Shown here: one piece after another, positions 25,835-34,114 of the stretch | Numbering within the stretch: position 1 is the stretch's first letter | Layout: every line of letters begins with the position of its first letter | DNA from: Ferdinandcohnia sp036962705 | GTDB lineage: Bacteria > Bacillota > Bacilli > Bacillales > Bacillaceae_L | Length of the DNA stretch: 64,000 nt | Assembly: GCF_036962705.1 (NCBI RefSeq) | Contig: NZ_JBALOQ010000005.1 | Location: 1 to 64,000, forward strand | Reading direction: 5' to 3' | Notes under the pieces: model-generated | What the model was told of the DNA's origin: nothing | What the model saw: only the letters and a program-made list of their open reading frames with translations | Database searches by the model: none | Position numbers and translations under genes: made by a program

Positions 25835-27346
25835 ATGGATACTGAAACTTTGTTAAGTTTTGAATGGGGAGCTATGGCACCAGAATTTATCATCCTCGGT
25901 GTAGCAACCCTGCTATCGTTGATTGATTTGTTTATGGGAAAAGACAAGGATCGACGTCCACTTGGTTGGATTGGAATCGCTGGGATTCTTGTTGCAATTG
26001 GGTATACGGTTTCCTTAATTGGAAATGACGTTACGTCGATTTTGTACGATACTTTTAGACTTGATTCATTTGCGATTGCGTTTAAATTGATTTTATTAGT
26101 AGGAACAGGTCTTGTTATCTTGCTTGCGATGAGCTACGAGCCTAAGGAAGGCATCGGTGAGTATCGTGGTGAGTTTTATTACTTACTCCTAGCAGCACTC
26201 TTAGGTACGATGATTATGACATCAAGTGCTGACTTGATTACACTATTCGTCGGCTTGGAGTTACTCTCGATTTCGTCCTATGTTTTAGCGGGATTACGAA
26301 AGCGCAATAAGCTTTCAAATGAATCCGCGATGAAATATGTGATTAACGGAACAGTTTCAACAGCGATCTTTTTATTCGGCGTCAGTTATGTGTATGGCCT
26401 AACTGGAACCTCGAATTTAAAAGAAATATTTGTGAGGCTTGGAAGCCTACAAGATCCACAGCATATTTATATTGTAGCTCTTGCGCTGTTTATGATTGTA
26501 GTGGGTCTGTCTTTTAAAATCGCGGCTGCTCCATTTCATATGTGGGCACCAGATGTGTATCAAGGAGCACCAACACCTGTTACTGCCTTTTTAAGCGTAG
26601 TCTCAAAGACAGCGGGCTTTGTTATCATTTTGCGAATCGTTGTAACGGCATTCATTCAAGTACCATCGGGAAATGAAGAGACGCCATATTTATTGTTCCA
26701 CTTACAGGATCTATTAGCAATTATCGCGGGAGCAACGATGATTATTGGAAACACCGTTGCACTAAGACAACGAAATATCAAGCGGATGATGGCATACTCA
26801 AGTATTGCCCACGCTGGTTATTTATTAGTAGCATTTGTTGCTTTCTCCTATTTTATGATGGATGCGATTTGGTTCTATTTAGTGGCATATCTCTTCATGA
26901 GCATTGGATTCTTTGCGATTCTTCAGGTCATTTCGCAAAAATCGGATTCAGAGGATATCAGTCAGTTTGCAGGACTCTATAAGCGTTCACCAGTACTAGC
27001 TGTTGCGCTTGGTGTATTCATTCTTTCGTTAGCAGGGATTCCAGGAACGGCAGGATTCATCGGAAAATTGGAGATTTTCATCGGGGCATTTGTCACGACT
27101 CCGTCGCACTATGTGTTAGCATCAATCATGATTGCGACAACCGTTGTATCGTATTTCTATTACTTCGGAATCCTCACACAAATGTTCTTTAGACCAGCAG
27201 CAGACGATAGCAAAATTAAATTACCTTTAGGCGTATTAATTGTAGTGATTGTTGCTATGGTCGGAACGATCGGATTCGGAATATTCCCAGGTGTCGCCTT
27301 CGAATTCATTCAACAGTTCGAAAGCTTCGCGGACTTTATAGGATAA
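25835..27346 (+). CDS. nuoN: NADH-quinone oxidoreductase-like subunit N
   Basis: 503 residues, antiporter-like. FVGLELLSISSYVLAGLRKR and KIAAAPFHMWAPDVYQGAPT are the channel motifs. ATG after AGGAGGGTGAGCCG. Last gene of the operon, then a strong terminator. No nuoE, F or G anywhere in the window. Confidence 0.96.
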   Translation: MDTETLLSFEWGAMAPEFIILGVATLLSLIDLFMGKDKDRRPLGWIGIAGILVAIGYTVSLIGNDVTSILYDTFRLDSFAIAFKLILLVGTGLVILLAMSYEPKEGIGEYRGEFYYLLLAALLGTMIMTSSADLITLFVGLELLSISSYVLAGLRKRNKLSNESAMKYVINGTVSTAIFLFGVSYVYGLTGTSNLKEIFVRLGSLQDPQHIYIVALALFMIVVGLSFKIAAAPFHMWAPDVYQGAPTPVTAFLSVVSKTAGFVIILRIVVTAFIQVPSGNEETPYLLFHLQDLLAIIAGATMIIGNTVALRQRNIKRMMAYSSIAHAGYLLVAFVAFSYFMMDAIWFYLVAYLFMSIGFFAILQVISQKSDSEDISQFAGLYKRSPVLAVALGVFILSLAGIPGTAGFIGKLEIFIGAFVTTPSHYVLASIMIATTVVSYFYYFGILTQMFFRPAADDSKIKLPLGVLIVVIVAMVGTIGFGIFPGVAFEFIQQFESFADFIG

Positions 27347-27357
27347 GGGTCCAAGGG

Positions 27358-27409
27358 GACGGTTCTTGTGGTTTTCCATAATATGGAGAACCCATGAACC
27401 GTCTTTTTT
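27358..27409 (+). terminator. Terminator of the nuo operon
   Basis: Long stem GACGGTTC...GTGGTTTTCCAT / ATGGAGAACCCA...GAACCGTC with a T run. Its base carries the GAACCGTC word of the dispersed palindromes. Confidence 0.9.
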
Positions 27410-27424
27410 GATGTTTTTTCACGA

Positions 27425-27444
27425 GGGACCAGTAGAACCGTCCC
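27425..27444. repeat. GAACCGTCCC-type palindromic repeat, copy 2
   Basis: GGGAC CAGTAGAACC GTCCC, a short stem with 10-nt loop in the gap before ywzB. Confidence 0.5.
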
Positions 27445-27536
27445 TATGGATCCTTTTAGAGGACTTCTGTCATAGGAAATGTTAGAATGGAGTGGTGTGA
27501 TTTAGGATATTACCTTCTTATTAAAGGAGTGGGTTT

Positions 27537-27773
27537 ATGTTAGCGGGTTTTGGGTATCAAGCACTTATTAGTATTATTTCGCATTTGATATTTATAGCGG
27601 TTACGTGGTGGGCCTTGCAAAGCATTCGGTATGAGCATTTGGTTAAGCCTAATCAGGTTTTTCAGGTGCGCGTTCTTCTTGTGCTTGTGACAATTGCAAT
27701 TGGATCAACGGTCAGCAATTTCTTCTTAGATTATCTCCTCTGGTCACAACAATTACCAAGCATTCTTGACTAA
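27537..27773 (+). CDS. ywzB: DUF1146 family membrane protein (YwzB-like)
   Basis: 78 residues with two hydrophobic segments (about 10-27 and 44-66). LQSIRYEHLVKPNQVFQVRV between them is a DUF1146 feature. ATG after AAAGGAGTGGG. In B. subtilis ywzB lies upstream of ywmB and murAA, which supports the call. Function unknown. Confidence 0.85.
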   Translation: MLAGFGYQALISIISHLIFIAVTWWALQSIRYEHLVKPNQVFQVRVLLVLVTIAIGSTVSNFFLDYLLWSQQLPSILD

Positions 27774-28086
27774 AAACTCTTTATGCAGGAAGTTTACGGA
27801 TAATCGACCCTAAATGAAGCTACGTCATACGTTCTCCACTACTTTCCACGTATTCTAAGTTGAGTTCTGGTAAAAATGTTAGTAAGGAGAGGGACAAATA
27901 AAAACATTCCTTAGTATGCCATTGAATAGGAAAAATACATTGGATTTTACTGGAATGAACCAATAGAAGGTAGAGGTTGATGATACGAAGGAATCTTATT
28001 TAAGAGTAGATGATTTTTATGGACGTATTCCTTAAGTGCTGAACCTGCATGTCATCAAATCTTCTTACTTTTTCGGGATATTTTAA

Positions 28087-28270
28087 CCTTATTCAGTAAA
28101 AGTCCTGAATCAGGATAAAGCCTCCGCCGGATGCCACGATTTTTCAAACGAAATTTTTCGAGCATAAGATCAAAGACTAAGAACGCCATGTCCTGATGTC
28201 TTCGTCTTTGTGACCCACATCGTGTGGGCCTAAAAAAATCTGGCGCAAATACGCCTTAGTGTATTTGATA
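28087..28270. repeat. Dispersed structured element, copy R2 (full length)
   Basis: 5' hairpin CTTATTCAG...CTGAAT, then GCCTCCGCCGGATGCCACGA, ATCAAAGACTAAGAACGCCA, a CCCACATCGTGTGGG hairpin (28214-28228), then AATCTGGCGCAAATACGCC and a 3' stem CAAATACGCC / AGTGTATTTG (28246-28267). In that stem A pairs with T where R1 has A opposite C. The surrounding gap 27774-28547 holds no other recognisable gene. Confidence 0.7.
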
Positions 28271-28547
28271 AATTGTCTAAGAAAGAAGACAAACCCTCAT
28301 AAACAAGAAGTTTTTTTCGTATTACATGTACTATGTGAACTATGTAAAGTTTTCACTTAAAAACATTCCATCAAATATTCTAATATTTGTCGACAATTAT
28401 TGCGAAATTCCCACAAATTTCACTTGTGCCAATGTAGCTCTGAGTGATATGATGTAAATTGGTTTTGTGAAAATTTGTATTTGAAAATAATATGGATTAT
28501 ACCGTGCTCGAACGGTGCTAACCAAATTTTTATGGATCGATGTATGA

Positions 28548-28734
28548 GATGCATCCACACCCAAATTAGAGACATTTGCCCGGTGGTTTGCATATACTAC
28601 ATCAGTGCGAATGACATTTTCCACTAAATATAATGAATCTGTAAAGATTGGGTTCGATAAACCACAGCAAGATGGAACACCAATTGTTATGAATGAATAT
28701 GAATATATAGAAAATGGGACGCGGAGGGGAATAC
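28548..28734 (+). pseudogene. Possible remnant of ywmB
   Basis: An open stretch without a start, after a stop at 28545, reads ...TPKLETFARWFAYTTSVRM... and ends near DGTPIVMNEYEYIENG. The GTPIV--EY end recalls the C-terminus of YwmB proteins, and B. subtilis has ywmB exactly here, between ywzB and murAA. The frame runs on into murA without a stop at the usual place, and the upstream sequence is broken in all frames. Weak similarity by memory, backed by synteny. Confidence 0.3.
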
Positions 28735-28735
28735 C

Positions 28736-30034
28736 TTGGAAAAAATCATCGTCCGCGGCGGTCATAGGCTAAACGGCACTGTCAAAGTAGAAGGCGCAAA
28801 GAACGCTGTCTTGCCAGTTATCGCTGCATCCTTATTAGCAAGTAATGGTAAAAGTGTGATAAATGAAGTACCCACGCTCTCAGATGTGTATACGATTAAT
28901 GAGGTATTGCGCTTTTTAAACGCGAAAGTCGAATTTGCAAACAATCAAATCGTTGTCGATGCATCAAGAGAGCTAAAAACAGAAGCACCTTTTGAATATG
29001 TTCGAAAAATGCGCGCATCTGTACTCGTAATGGGGTCATTGCTTGCCCGTAATGGCCACGCAAGAGTTGCTCTTCCTGGCGGCTGTGCAATTGGTTCAAG
29101 ACCGATTGACCAGCACTTAAAAGGATTCGAAGCAATGGGTGCAGTTGTGAAAGTTGGAAATGGATATATCGATGCCGAAGTCAATGGACGACTTCGTGGT
29201 GCGAAAGTATACATGGATTTCCCAAGCGTAGGAGCTACTGAAAACATTATGATGGCTGCTACACTTGCTGATGGAGTCTCCATCATTGAAAACTGTGCAA
29301 AAGAACCGGAGATTGTAGACCTTGCCAACTTCCTAAATGCGATGGGAGCAAAGGTAAGAGGCGCAGGCACTGGAACTATTCGTATTGAAGGTGTTAAAGA
29401 ATTGCATGGAGCAACTCATAACATTATCCCTGATCGCATTGAAGCAGGTACATTTATGGTGGCCTCAGCGATTACTGGTGGTAATGTACTTGTTCAAGGT
29501 GCAGTACCAGAACACCTTAGCTCACTAGTTTCAAAAATGGAAGAAATGGGCGTTACAATCATTGAAGAACAAGATGGTCTTCGTGTCATTGGTCCAGAAA
29601 AATTAAAGGCAGTCGATATTAAAACGATGCCACATCCTGGTTTTCCAACAGATATGCAATCGCAAATGATGGCATTATTACTTCGTGCACAGGGCACAAG
29701 TATGATCACAGAAACTGTATTTGAAAATCGCTTCATGCACGTCGAAGAATTCCGACGTATGAACGGTGATATAAAAATTGAAGGCCGTTCTGTTATTATC
29801 AACGGAGAATCTCAGCTTCAAGGAGCTGAAGTAGCTGCAACCGACTTACGTGCTGCTGCTGCACTAATTCTATCCGGTTTGGTTGCAGATGGCTACACCC
29901 GTGTAACAGAACTAAAGCACTTAGACCGTGGTTATGTGAACTTCCATGATAAACTCGCGGCATTAGGTGCTGACATCGAACGTATTAATGAAATGACAGA
30001 AAGCCTAGTGGAAGAAATCAAAGTAAACTTTTGA
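28736..30034 (+). CDS. murA: UDP-N-acetylglucosamine 1-carboxyvinyltransferase
   Basis: 432 residues; first committed step of peptidoglycan synthesis, adding enolpyruvate to UDP-GlcNAc. KVEGAKNAVLPVIAASLLA binds substrate and the fosfomycin-target Cys is in LPGGCAIGSRPIDQH near residue 117. TTG start after GCGGAGGGG. Position next to spoIID makes it the MurAA type. Confidence 0.97.
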   Translation: MEKIIVRGGHRLNGTVKVEGAKNAVLPVIAASLLASNGKSVINEVPTLSDVYTINEVLRFLNAKVEFANNQIVVDASRELKTEAPFEYVRKMRASVLVMGSLLARNGHARVALPGGCAIGSRPIDQHLKGFEAMGAVVKVGNGYIDAEVNGRLRGAKVYMDFPSVGATENIMMAATLADGVSIIENCAKEPEIVDLANFLNAMGAKVRGAGTGTIRIEGVKELHGATHNIIPDRIEAGTFMVASAITGGNVLVQGAVPEHLSSLVSKMEEMGVTIIEEQDGLRVIGPEKLKAVDIKTMPHPGFPTDMQSQMMALLLRAQGTSMITETVFENRFMHVEEFRRMNGDIKIEGRSVIINGESQLQGAEVAATDLRAAAALILSGLVADGYTRVTELKHLDRGYVNFHDKLAALGADIERINEMTESLVEEIKVNF

Positions 30035-30046
30035 CTAACCGCGAAG

Positions 30047-30092
30047 AAAGCTAGGGACATTACCCACATAAGGTAATATCCCTAGCTTTTTT
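30047..30092 (+). terminator. Terminator of murA
   Basis: AAAGCTAGGGA...TTACC / GGTAA...TCCCTAGCTTT stem followed by T residues. Confidence 0.92.
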
Positions 30093-30110
30093 ATTTTTAT
30101 ACATATAAAG

Positions 30111-30269
30111 TTATTCTTTTTTTATAAGAGGTATGATGTTTGCGATGATGAGAAGTAATAATATGACGCCTGTCGCGCGAGAGTCTGGATTCTCCGTGAT
30201 AAAAAAATTATAAATCGTGATTAGCAAAGCAACTGCAAGACATATTCTACTTACCAAGTTATTACTCAT
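30111..30269 (-). CDS. Small membrane protein, 52 residues
   Basis: MSNNLVSRICLAVALLITIYN... with two hydrophobic segments (about 8-24 and 34-48) separated by ENPDSRATG and ending in PLIKKE. A purine-rich AAAGGGGAAACGAGAAAG precedes the ATG. It converges on murA. No family recognised. Confidence 0.6.
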   Translation of the reverse strand: MSNNLVSRICLAVALLITIYNFFITENPDSRATGVILLLLIIANIIPLIKKE

Positions 30270-30363
30270 CTTTCTCGTTTCCCCTTTTATTTAAAATAGA
30301 GATGCTAGGTAAATTATACTATATGTGGTAAAAGGTAGAATATAAAATTTTTCATATTTTTGA

Positions 30364-30393
30364 GTCATAAATGCTTGTCCATCACCATAAATA
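30364..30393 (+). promoter_or_regulatory. Candidate sigma-E promoter of spoIID
   Basis: GTCATAAA (30364-30371), 14-nt spacer, CATAAATA (30386-30393). Close to the known mother-cell sigma-E pattern, and spoIID is a sigma-E gene in B. subtilis. Confidence 0.4.
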
Positions 30394-30449
30394 TTGATAT
30401 ATACAGGTGCATTGTAAATGCATTAATTTTGATGTGGAGGCTTGCATTC

Positions 30450-31469
30450 ATGAAACAGATTAAACCAATAATTGTACTAGTTTCTGTCCTTTTTGTCTTG
30501 ATTTTATTAATTCCATCAATGCTCGTCATTCCGTTCTCCGGTAAGGACGCGGTAAAGCTGGCAGAAGAACGACAATCAAATCCAGAACCACCGCAAATCG
30601 CTTCTGGCCCGACGGTGGAGGTAGCTGTGCACCGTGTCAGTGCTGAAAGAATCGATAATGTGCCACTTGAGGATTATGTGGTAGGTGTGCTGGCACAGGA
30701 AATGCCTGCGAAGTTTGAAATAGAGGCATTAAAAGCTCAGGCGCTGGCTGCGAGAACGTATGTGGTGCGACATATGCTGAGTGACCAAAAAATTGGTGTT
30801 CCAGATGGTGCTGATGTGTCAGACACGACTAACCACCAGGTATACAAAAGTATAGAGGAATTAAAAGAGGAATGGAAAAGCGATTACGACTGGAAAATTA
30901 AAAAAATAACGCAAGCCGTCAAAGAAACACAAGGTCAAATTTTAACCTATGATGGAGCGCCGATTGACGCCCAATTTTTCTCAACAAGTAATGGCTTTAC
31001 GGAAAATTCCGAGGATTACTATAAAAATGAGTATCCTTATTTAAAAAGTGTGGAAAGTCCGTGGGATGTAAATACAGAGAAATTTTACAACCAAGTTCAA
31101 GTGTCAGTTGCTGATTTTGAGCAAAAGCTTGGAATTAAAATCGGAAACGCGAATGATATCGGAAAAGTTACAGCAAGAACACAGTCCAATCGTGTTGCAG
31201 CGGTTGAGGTTGGTGGAAAGAGTTTTACAGGTAGAGAAGTTCGCGAAAAGCTAGGACTGCGCTCAACTGATTTTTCATTGGAGCGTAAAGGCAACAACGT
31301 CGTAATTAAAACGAAGGGCTATGGCCACGGGGTTGGTATGAGTCAGTTTGGCGCGGACGGAATGGCAAAGGATGGAAAGAGCTACAAGGAAATTGTTACG
31401 CATTACTACCAAGGCGTAGAAATTTCGTCTACAGAGAACTTTTTAAATAAATTAACGGTGAAAAAATAA
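30450..31469 (+). CDS. spoIID: Stage II sporulation protein D, lytic transglycosylase
   Basis: 339 residues from ATG 30450 (MKQIKPIIVLVSVLFVLILL) after TGTGGAGG; the upstream open frame has no site. One N-terminal membrane anchor, then the SpoIID domain: PLEDYVVGVLAQEMPAKFE with the catalytic Glu, ALKAQALAARTYVVRH, and the C-terminal GYGHGVGMSQFGADGMA. Cleaves septal peptidoglycan during engulfment together with SpoIIP and SpoIIM. Confidence 0.95.
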   Translation: MKQIKPIIVLVSVLFVLILLIPSMLVIPFSGKDAVKLAEERQSNPEPPQIASGPTVEVAVHRVSAERIDNVPLEDYVVGVLAQEMPAKFEIEALKAQALAARTYVVRHMLSDQKIGVPDGADVSDTTNHQVYKSIEELKEEWKSDYDWKIKKITQAVKETQGQILTYDGAPIDAQFFSTSNGFTENSEDYYKNEYPYLKSVESPWDVNTEKFYNQVQVSVADFEQKLGIKIGNANDIGKVTARTQSNRVAAVEVGGKSFTGREVREKLGLRSTDFSLERKGNNVVIKTKGYGHGVGMSQFGADGMAKDGKSYKEIVTHYYQGVEISSTENFLNKLTVKK

Positions 31470-31470
31470 C

Positions 31471-31501
31471 GGCAGAGGGATTAATTCCCCTCTGCCTTTT
31501 T
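31471..31501. terminator. Terminator between spoIID and the vanZ-like gene
   Basis: GGCAGAGGG / CCCCTCTGCC with a T run on the plus strand. It overlaps the last codons of the minus-strand gene. Confidence 0.88.
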
Positions 31502-31927
31502 GCTGTTCAAACCTTCTATCCATTGGAGAAGCTTTTTGATGCGTGGTAGCTTTTCTCCAAAATAACTTACTTTTACGATCCAAAAAAGCACGAGCACACC
31601 AATTGTGTCTTTAACAAGATCAATAACGGTTGCAGATCTGTAGGGTACGAAGTATTGGTGAAGCTCATCAGAGAACCCATAAGCAATTGAGAGAGCCGCA
31701 GCCAGGATGCTTGTTTTCGGAGTGAACTTACCTTGTACTAGGAAAAACAAGACCCACAGACCGTATAGGATGCCGAACTCGATGAGATGAAGGGACTCTT
31801 TAAAAGCCCGATCCCACGAAAACGGAGTGTTCACGATTGCGTCTGATGGAAGGCTGGATAAAATAAAAATAAAGATCATATATAAAAATGGAGCTAATAA
31901 TAGTAGAAATCGTAAAAATGCTTTCAT
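31481..31927 (-). CDS. VanZ-like membrane protein
   Basis: 148 residues with four membrane helices. IFILSSLPSDA, EFGILYGLWVLF, YGFSDELHQYFVPYRSATVIDLVKDTIG are typical VanZ features (Glu-Leu-His-Gln and Asp motif). The family is linked to glycopeptide tolerance or envelope stress, but most members are uncharacterised. B. subtilis has the VanZ-like ywnJ near spoIIQ. ATG after AAAGGAGAT. Confidence 0.85.
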   Translation of the reverse strand: MKAFLRFLLLLAPFLYMIFIFILSSLPSDAIVNTPFSWDRAFKESLHLIEFGILYGLWVLFFLVQGKFTPKTSILAAALSIAYGFSDELHQYFVPYRSATVIDLVKDTIGVLVLFWIVKVSYFGEKLPRIKKLLQWIEGLNSKKAEGN

Positions 31928-32007
31928 AAATAAATCTCCTTTTTGAAAATGTACTTAAATAGTATAGCATTCATTGGGAGTGTGAGGGAGATACTTTATA
32001 TATTCAT

Positions 32008-32876
32008 GAAGGTGTGAAGGACAAAACCTAACCTCGGTTTCTGGGGATAGGTTTCATGGCGTGATGGAGACCTGAACGTGAACTTGGGAGTTGGGGAGAG
32101 GGTTTTGTTGAGGTTATGAAGACTCGAAAGCGNNNNNNNNNNNNNNNNNNNNNNNNNNNNNNNNNNNNNNNNNNNNNNNNNNNNNNNNNNNNNNNNNNNN
32201 NNNNNNNNNNNNNNNNNNNNNNNNNNNNGTTGCGAAAAGGTCTTCATCGGGGTTATGAAGACTCGAACGCCTTCCCGGCAGTTGCGAAAAGGTCTTCATC
32301 TGGGTTATGAAGACTCGAACACGGTCCCGGCGGTTGCAAAAAGGTCTTCATTGGGCTTGTGAAGACCGGAACACGTTCTCGGCAGTTGCGAAAAGGTCTT
32401 CATNNNNNNNNNNNNNNNNNNNNNNNNNNNNNNNNNNNNNNNNNNNNNTCATTGGGGTTATGAAGACCCGAACGCGTTCTCGGTGGTTGCGAAAAGGTCT
32501 TCATCGGTGGTATGAAGACCTGAACGCGTTCCCGGCAGTTGCGAAACGGTCTTCATCGAGGTTATGAAGACCGGAATGCGCTCCTGGCGGTTGCGAAAAG
32601 GTCTTCATCGGGGTTATGAAGTGTAAAACCCAAGGAGTCCCAGTTCCAAATCCCTTTCATCCAGGTTATGAAGAGGAAAACCCAAGAATCCCTGTGCCAA
32701 ATCCCCTTCATCGAGGTTATGAAGTGGAAAACCCAAGAAGTCCCAGTACCAACTCCCCTTCATCAAGGATATGAAGTGGAAAACCCAAGCAGTCCCAGTG
32801 CCAAATCCCCTTCATCGAGTTCATGAAGACCCGAACGCGACACCGGGCGCAGGTAAAGGGTCATCATCAACAGGAA
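32008..32876. repeat. 52-nt tandem hairpin array (about 16 units, two N gaps)
   Basis: Units start GAAG at 32118, 32257, 32309, 32361, 32462, 32514, 32566, 32618, 32670, 32721, 32773 and 32825; nearly all steps are 52 nt. Type I has interior ACTCGAACGCGTTCCCGGCA; type II (32618-32824) has AAACCCAAGNAGTCCCAGTG. Both begin TATGAAG and end CTTCATC, so each can fold. Decayed units reach back to 32066 and 32008. Because 52 is not a multiple of 3, frames shift; the open frames are not genes. N gaps are 32133-32228 and 32404-32448. Confidence 0.9.
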
Positions 32877-32911
32877 CCACCAGAACAGTCCCTCTGGTCC
32901 CCCTGGTCCCC
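32872..32911. repeat. GAACCGTCCC-type palindromic repeat, copy 3
   Basis: GGAACCACCAGAACAGTCCC followed by TCTGGTCCCCCTGGTCCCC. CCAGA and TCTGG pair. Follows the 52-nt array; 32912-33050 shows no other feature, and I could not find a clear sigma-F promoter for spoIIQ. Confidence 0.5.
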
Positions 32912-33050
32912 ACAATTAAGCCCCTTTTCCGATAAATTTTCGAATCTATGAATAATATTTTGGGCTTTGTCGAAAAATAATCGAAAAAATTTTTTTGAAA
33001 ATGTATATAATTCCGCGAATGTGTTCAGAATGGTTGCTGAGGTGATGAAC

Positions 33051-33938
33051 ATGAGAGAGGAAGAAAAGAAACGTACTTCTCAAAAATTACAACGTTTATT
33101 TAGAAAGCGTTGGGTATTTCCAGCAATCTATTTGGTAAGTGCAGCACTCATTCTAACCGCGGTTTTATGGTTCACAGGCAATAACGATGTAGCAGATGAT
33201 GTAAAAAATGGCGAAAATCAGCCAGGAACAGCTACAGGTGAAGAGCCAAGTTTACCGGTAAACCAAGCGGCAGAAAACTTTAAGATGCCTGTCATTGACG
33301 AAGATGCAATCCAAGTCTTTAGGGAATTCTACGATGCAGAGGCTTCAGCAGAAAAGCAAGAAGCAGCTCTTGTAGTCTATAACAATATTTATTCCCCTAA
33401 CAAAGGAATTGACATCGTCGCTAAAAATGGTGAGTCATTTGAAGTGGTTGCATCATTAGCTGGAACAGTAACACGTGCAGAAAAGGATCCACTACACGGA
33501 AATGTTGTGGAAATCGAGCATTCTGATGGTGTTATCACAATGTATCAATCTCTTGCAGACTTAAAAGTGGCAAAAGGTGACGTTGTTGAACAAGGTGAAG
33601 TTCTTGGAATGGCTGGCGAAAATCAGTATGACAAAGAGGCAGCAATTCACGTTCACTTTGAAATCCGCAACAACGGTGTAGCTGTAGATCCAATTAAGTA
33701 CTTTGGACAATCTGTAACTTCACTTGAAAAAAGTAAGCAAGGAACAGAAGACAAAGAAGCTGCAAGCAAGGAAGAAGACAAGCAACCAGCAGAAGATAAG
33801 CAACCTAAAGAAGAAGAGAAACCAGAAGATAGTAAGAAGCCAGCAGATGAAGAAGGCACTCCTGCTGACGATGAAGAATCAAATGAGGAAGAAAATGCAA
33901 ACTCAACTGATGCTTCAATCGGAATGGCAAAAGCATAA
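33051..33938 (+). CDS. spoIIQ: Stage II sporulation protein Q
   Basis: 295 residues from ATG 33051 (MREEEKKRTSQKLQRLFRKR), 5 nt after GAGGTGA; earlier starts give a non-homologous leader. One membrane helix (about 22-42), then an M23/LytM domain, then an acidic, Lys/Glu/Pro-rich tail of about 70 residues. The M23 zinc site is incomplete: the first His is replaced in SPNKGIDIVAKNG, while HVHFEI is kept. SpoIIQ works from the forespore as the partner of SpoIIIAH in the engulfment channel, a structural role. The tail is longer than in B. subtilis. Confidence 0.95.
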   Translation: MREEEKKRTSQKLQRLFRKRWVFPAIYLVSAALILTAVLWFTGNNDVADDVKNGENQPGTATGEEPSLPVNQAAENFKMPVIDEDAIQVFREFYDAEASAEKQEAALVVYNNIYSPNKGIDIVAKNGESFEVVASLAGTVTRAEKDPLHGNVVEIEHSDGVITMYQSLADLKVAKGDVVEQGEVLGMAGENQYDKEAAIHVHFEIRNNGVAVDPIKYFGQSVTSLEKSKQGTEDKEAASKEEDKQPAEDKQPKEEEKPEDSKKPADEEGTPADDEESNEEENANSTDASIGMAKA

Positions 33939-33991
33939 GGCTTTAGAGAAACTATAGTCTAGCTGTGGTGGCAACCTTTAGCTAAAAATCC

Positions 33992-34027
33992 AACCGATTA
34001 CTCCAACCGAGTAGTCGGTTTTTTTAT
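33992..34027 (+). terminator. Terminator of spoIIQ
   Basis: AACCGATTACTC / GAGTAGTCGGTT with a 5-nt loop and T run. Confidence 0.93.
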
Positions 34028-34114
34028 GGGACAGGTCACGAATCTCTGTAAAATTCTGGTGGGACAATGTTCTTTTTTTAGTATAATGAGGTAAAAAAGT
34101 AGAGGACAAACCAA

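Noticed and set aside
28397..28765. 122-codon minus-strand frame before murA
   Set aside because: Overlaps the murA start, lacks a ribosome binding site and shows no known family; a ywmB relic on the plus strand fits synteny better.
32116..32567. Frames with repeated KTRTRSR and KRSS stretches in the 52-nt array
   Set aside because: The unit is 52 nt, so frames slip in every unit, and parts cross N. No start signal.
32008..32876. CRISPR array
   Set aside because: Units are contiguous without unique spacers of constant size, the whole 52 nt repeats, and no cas gene is near.
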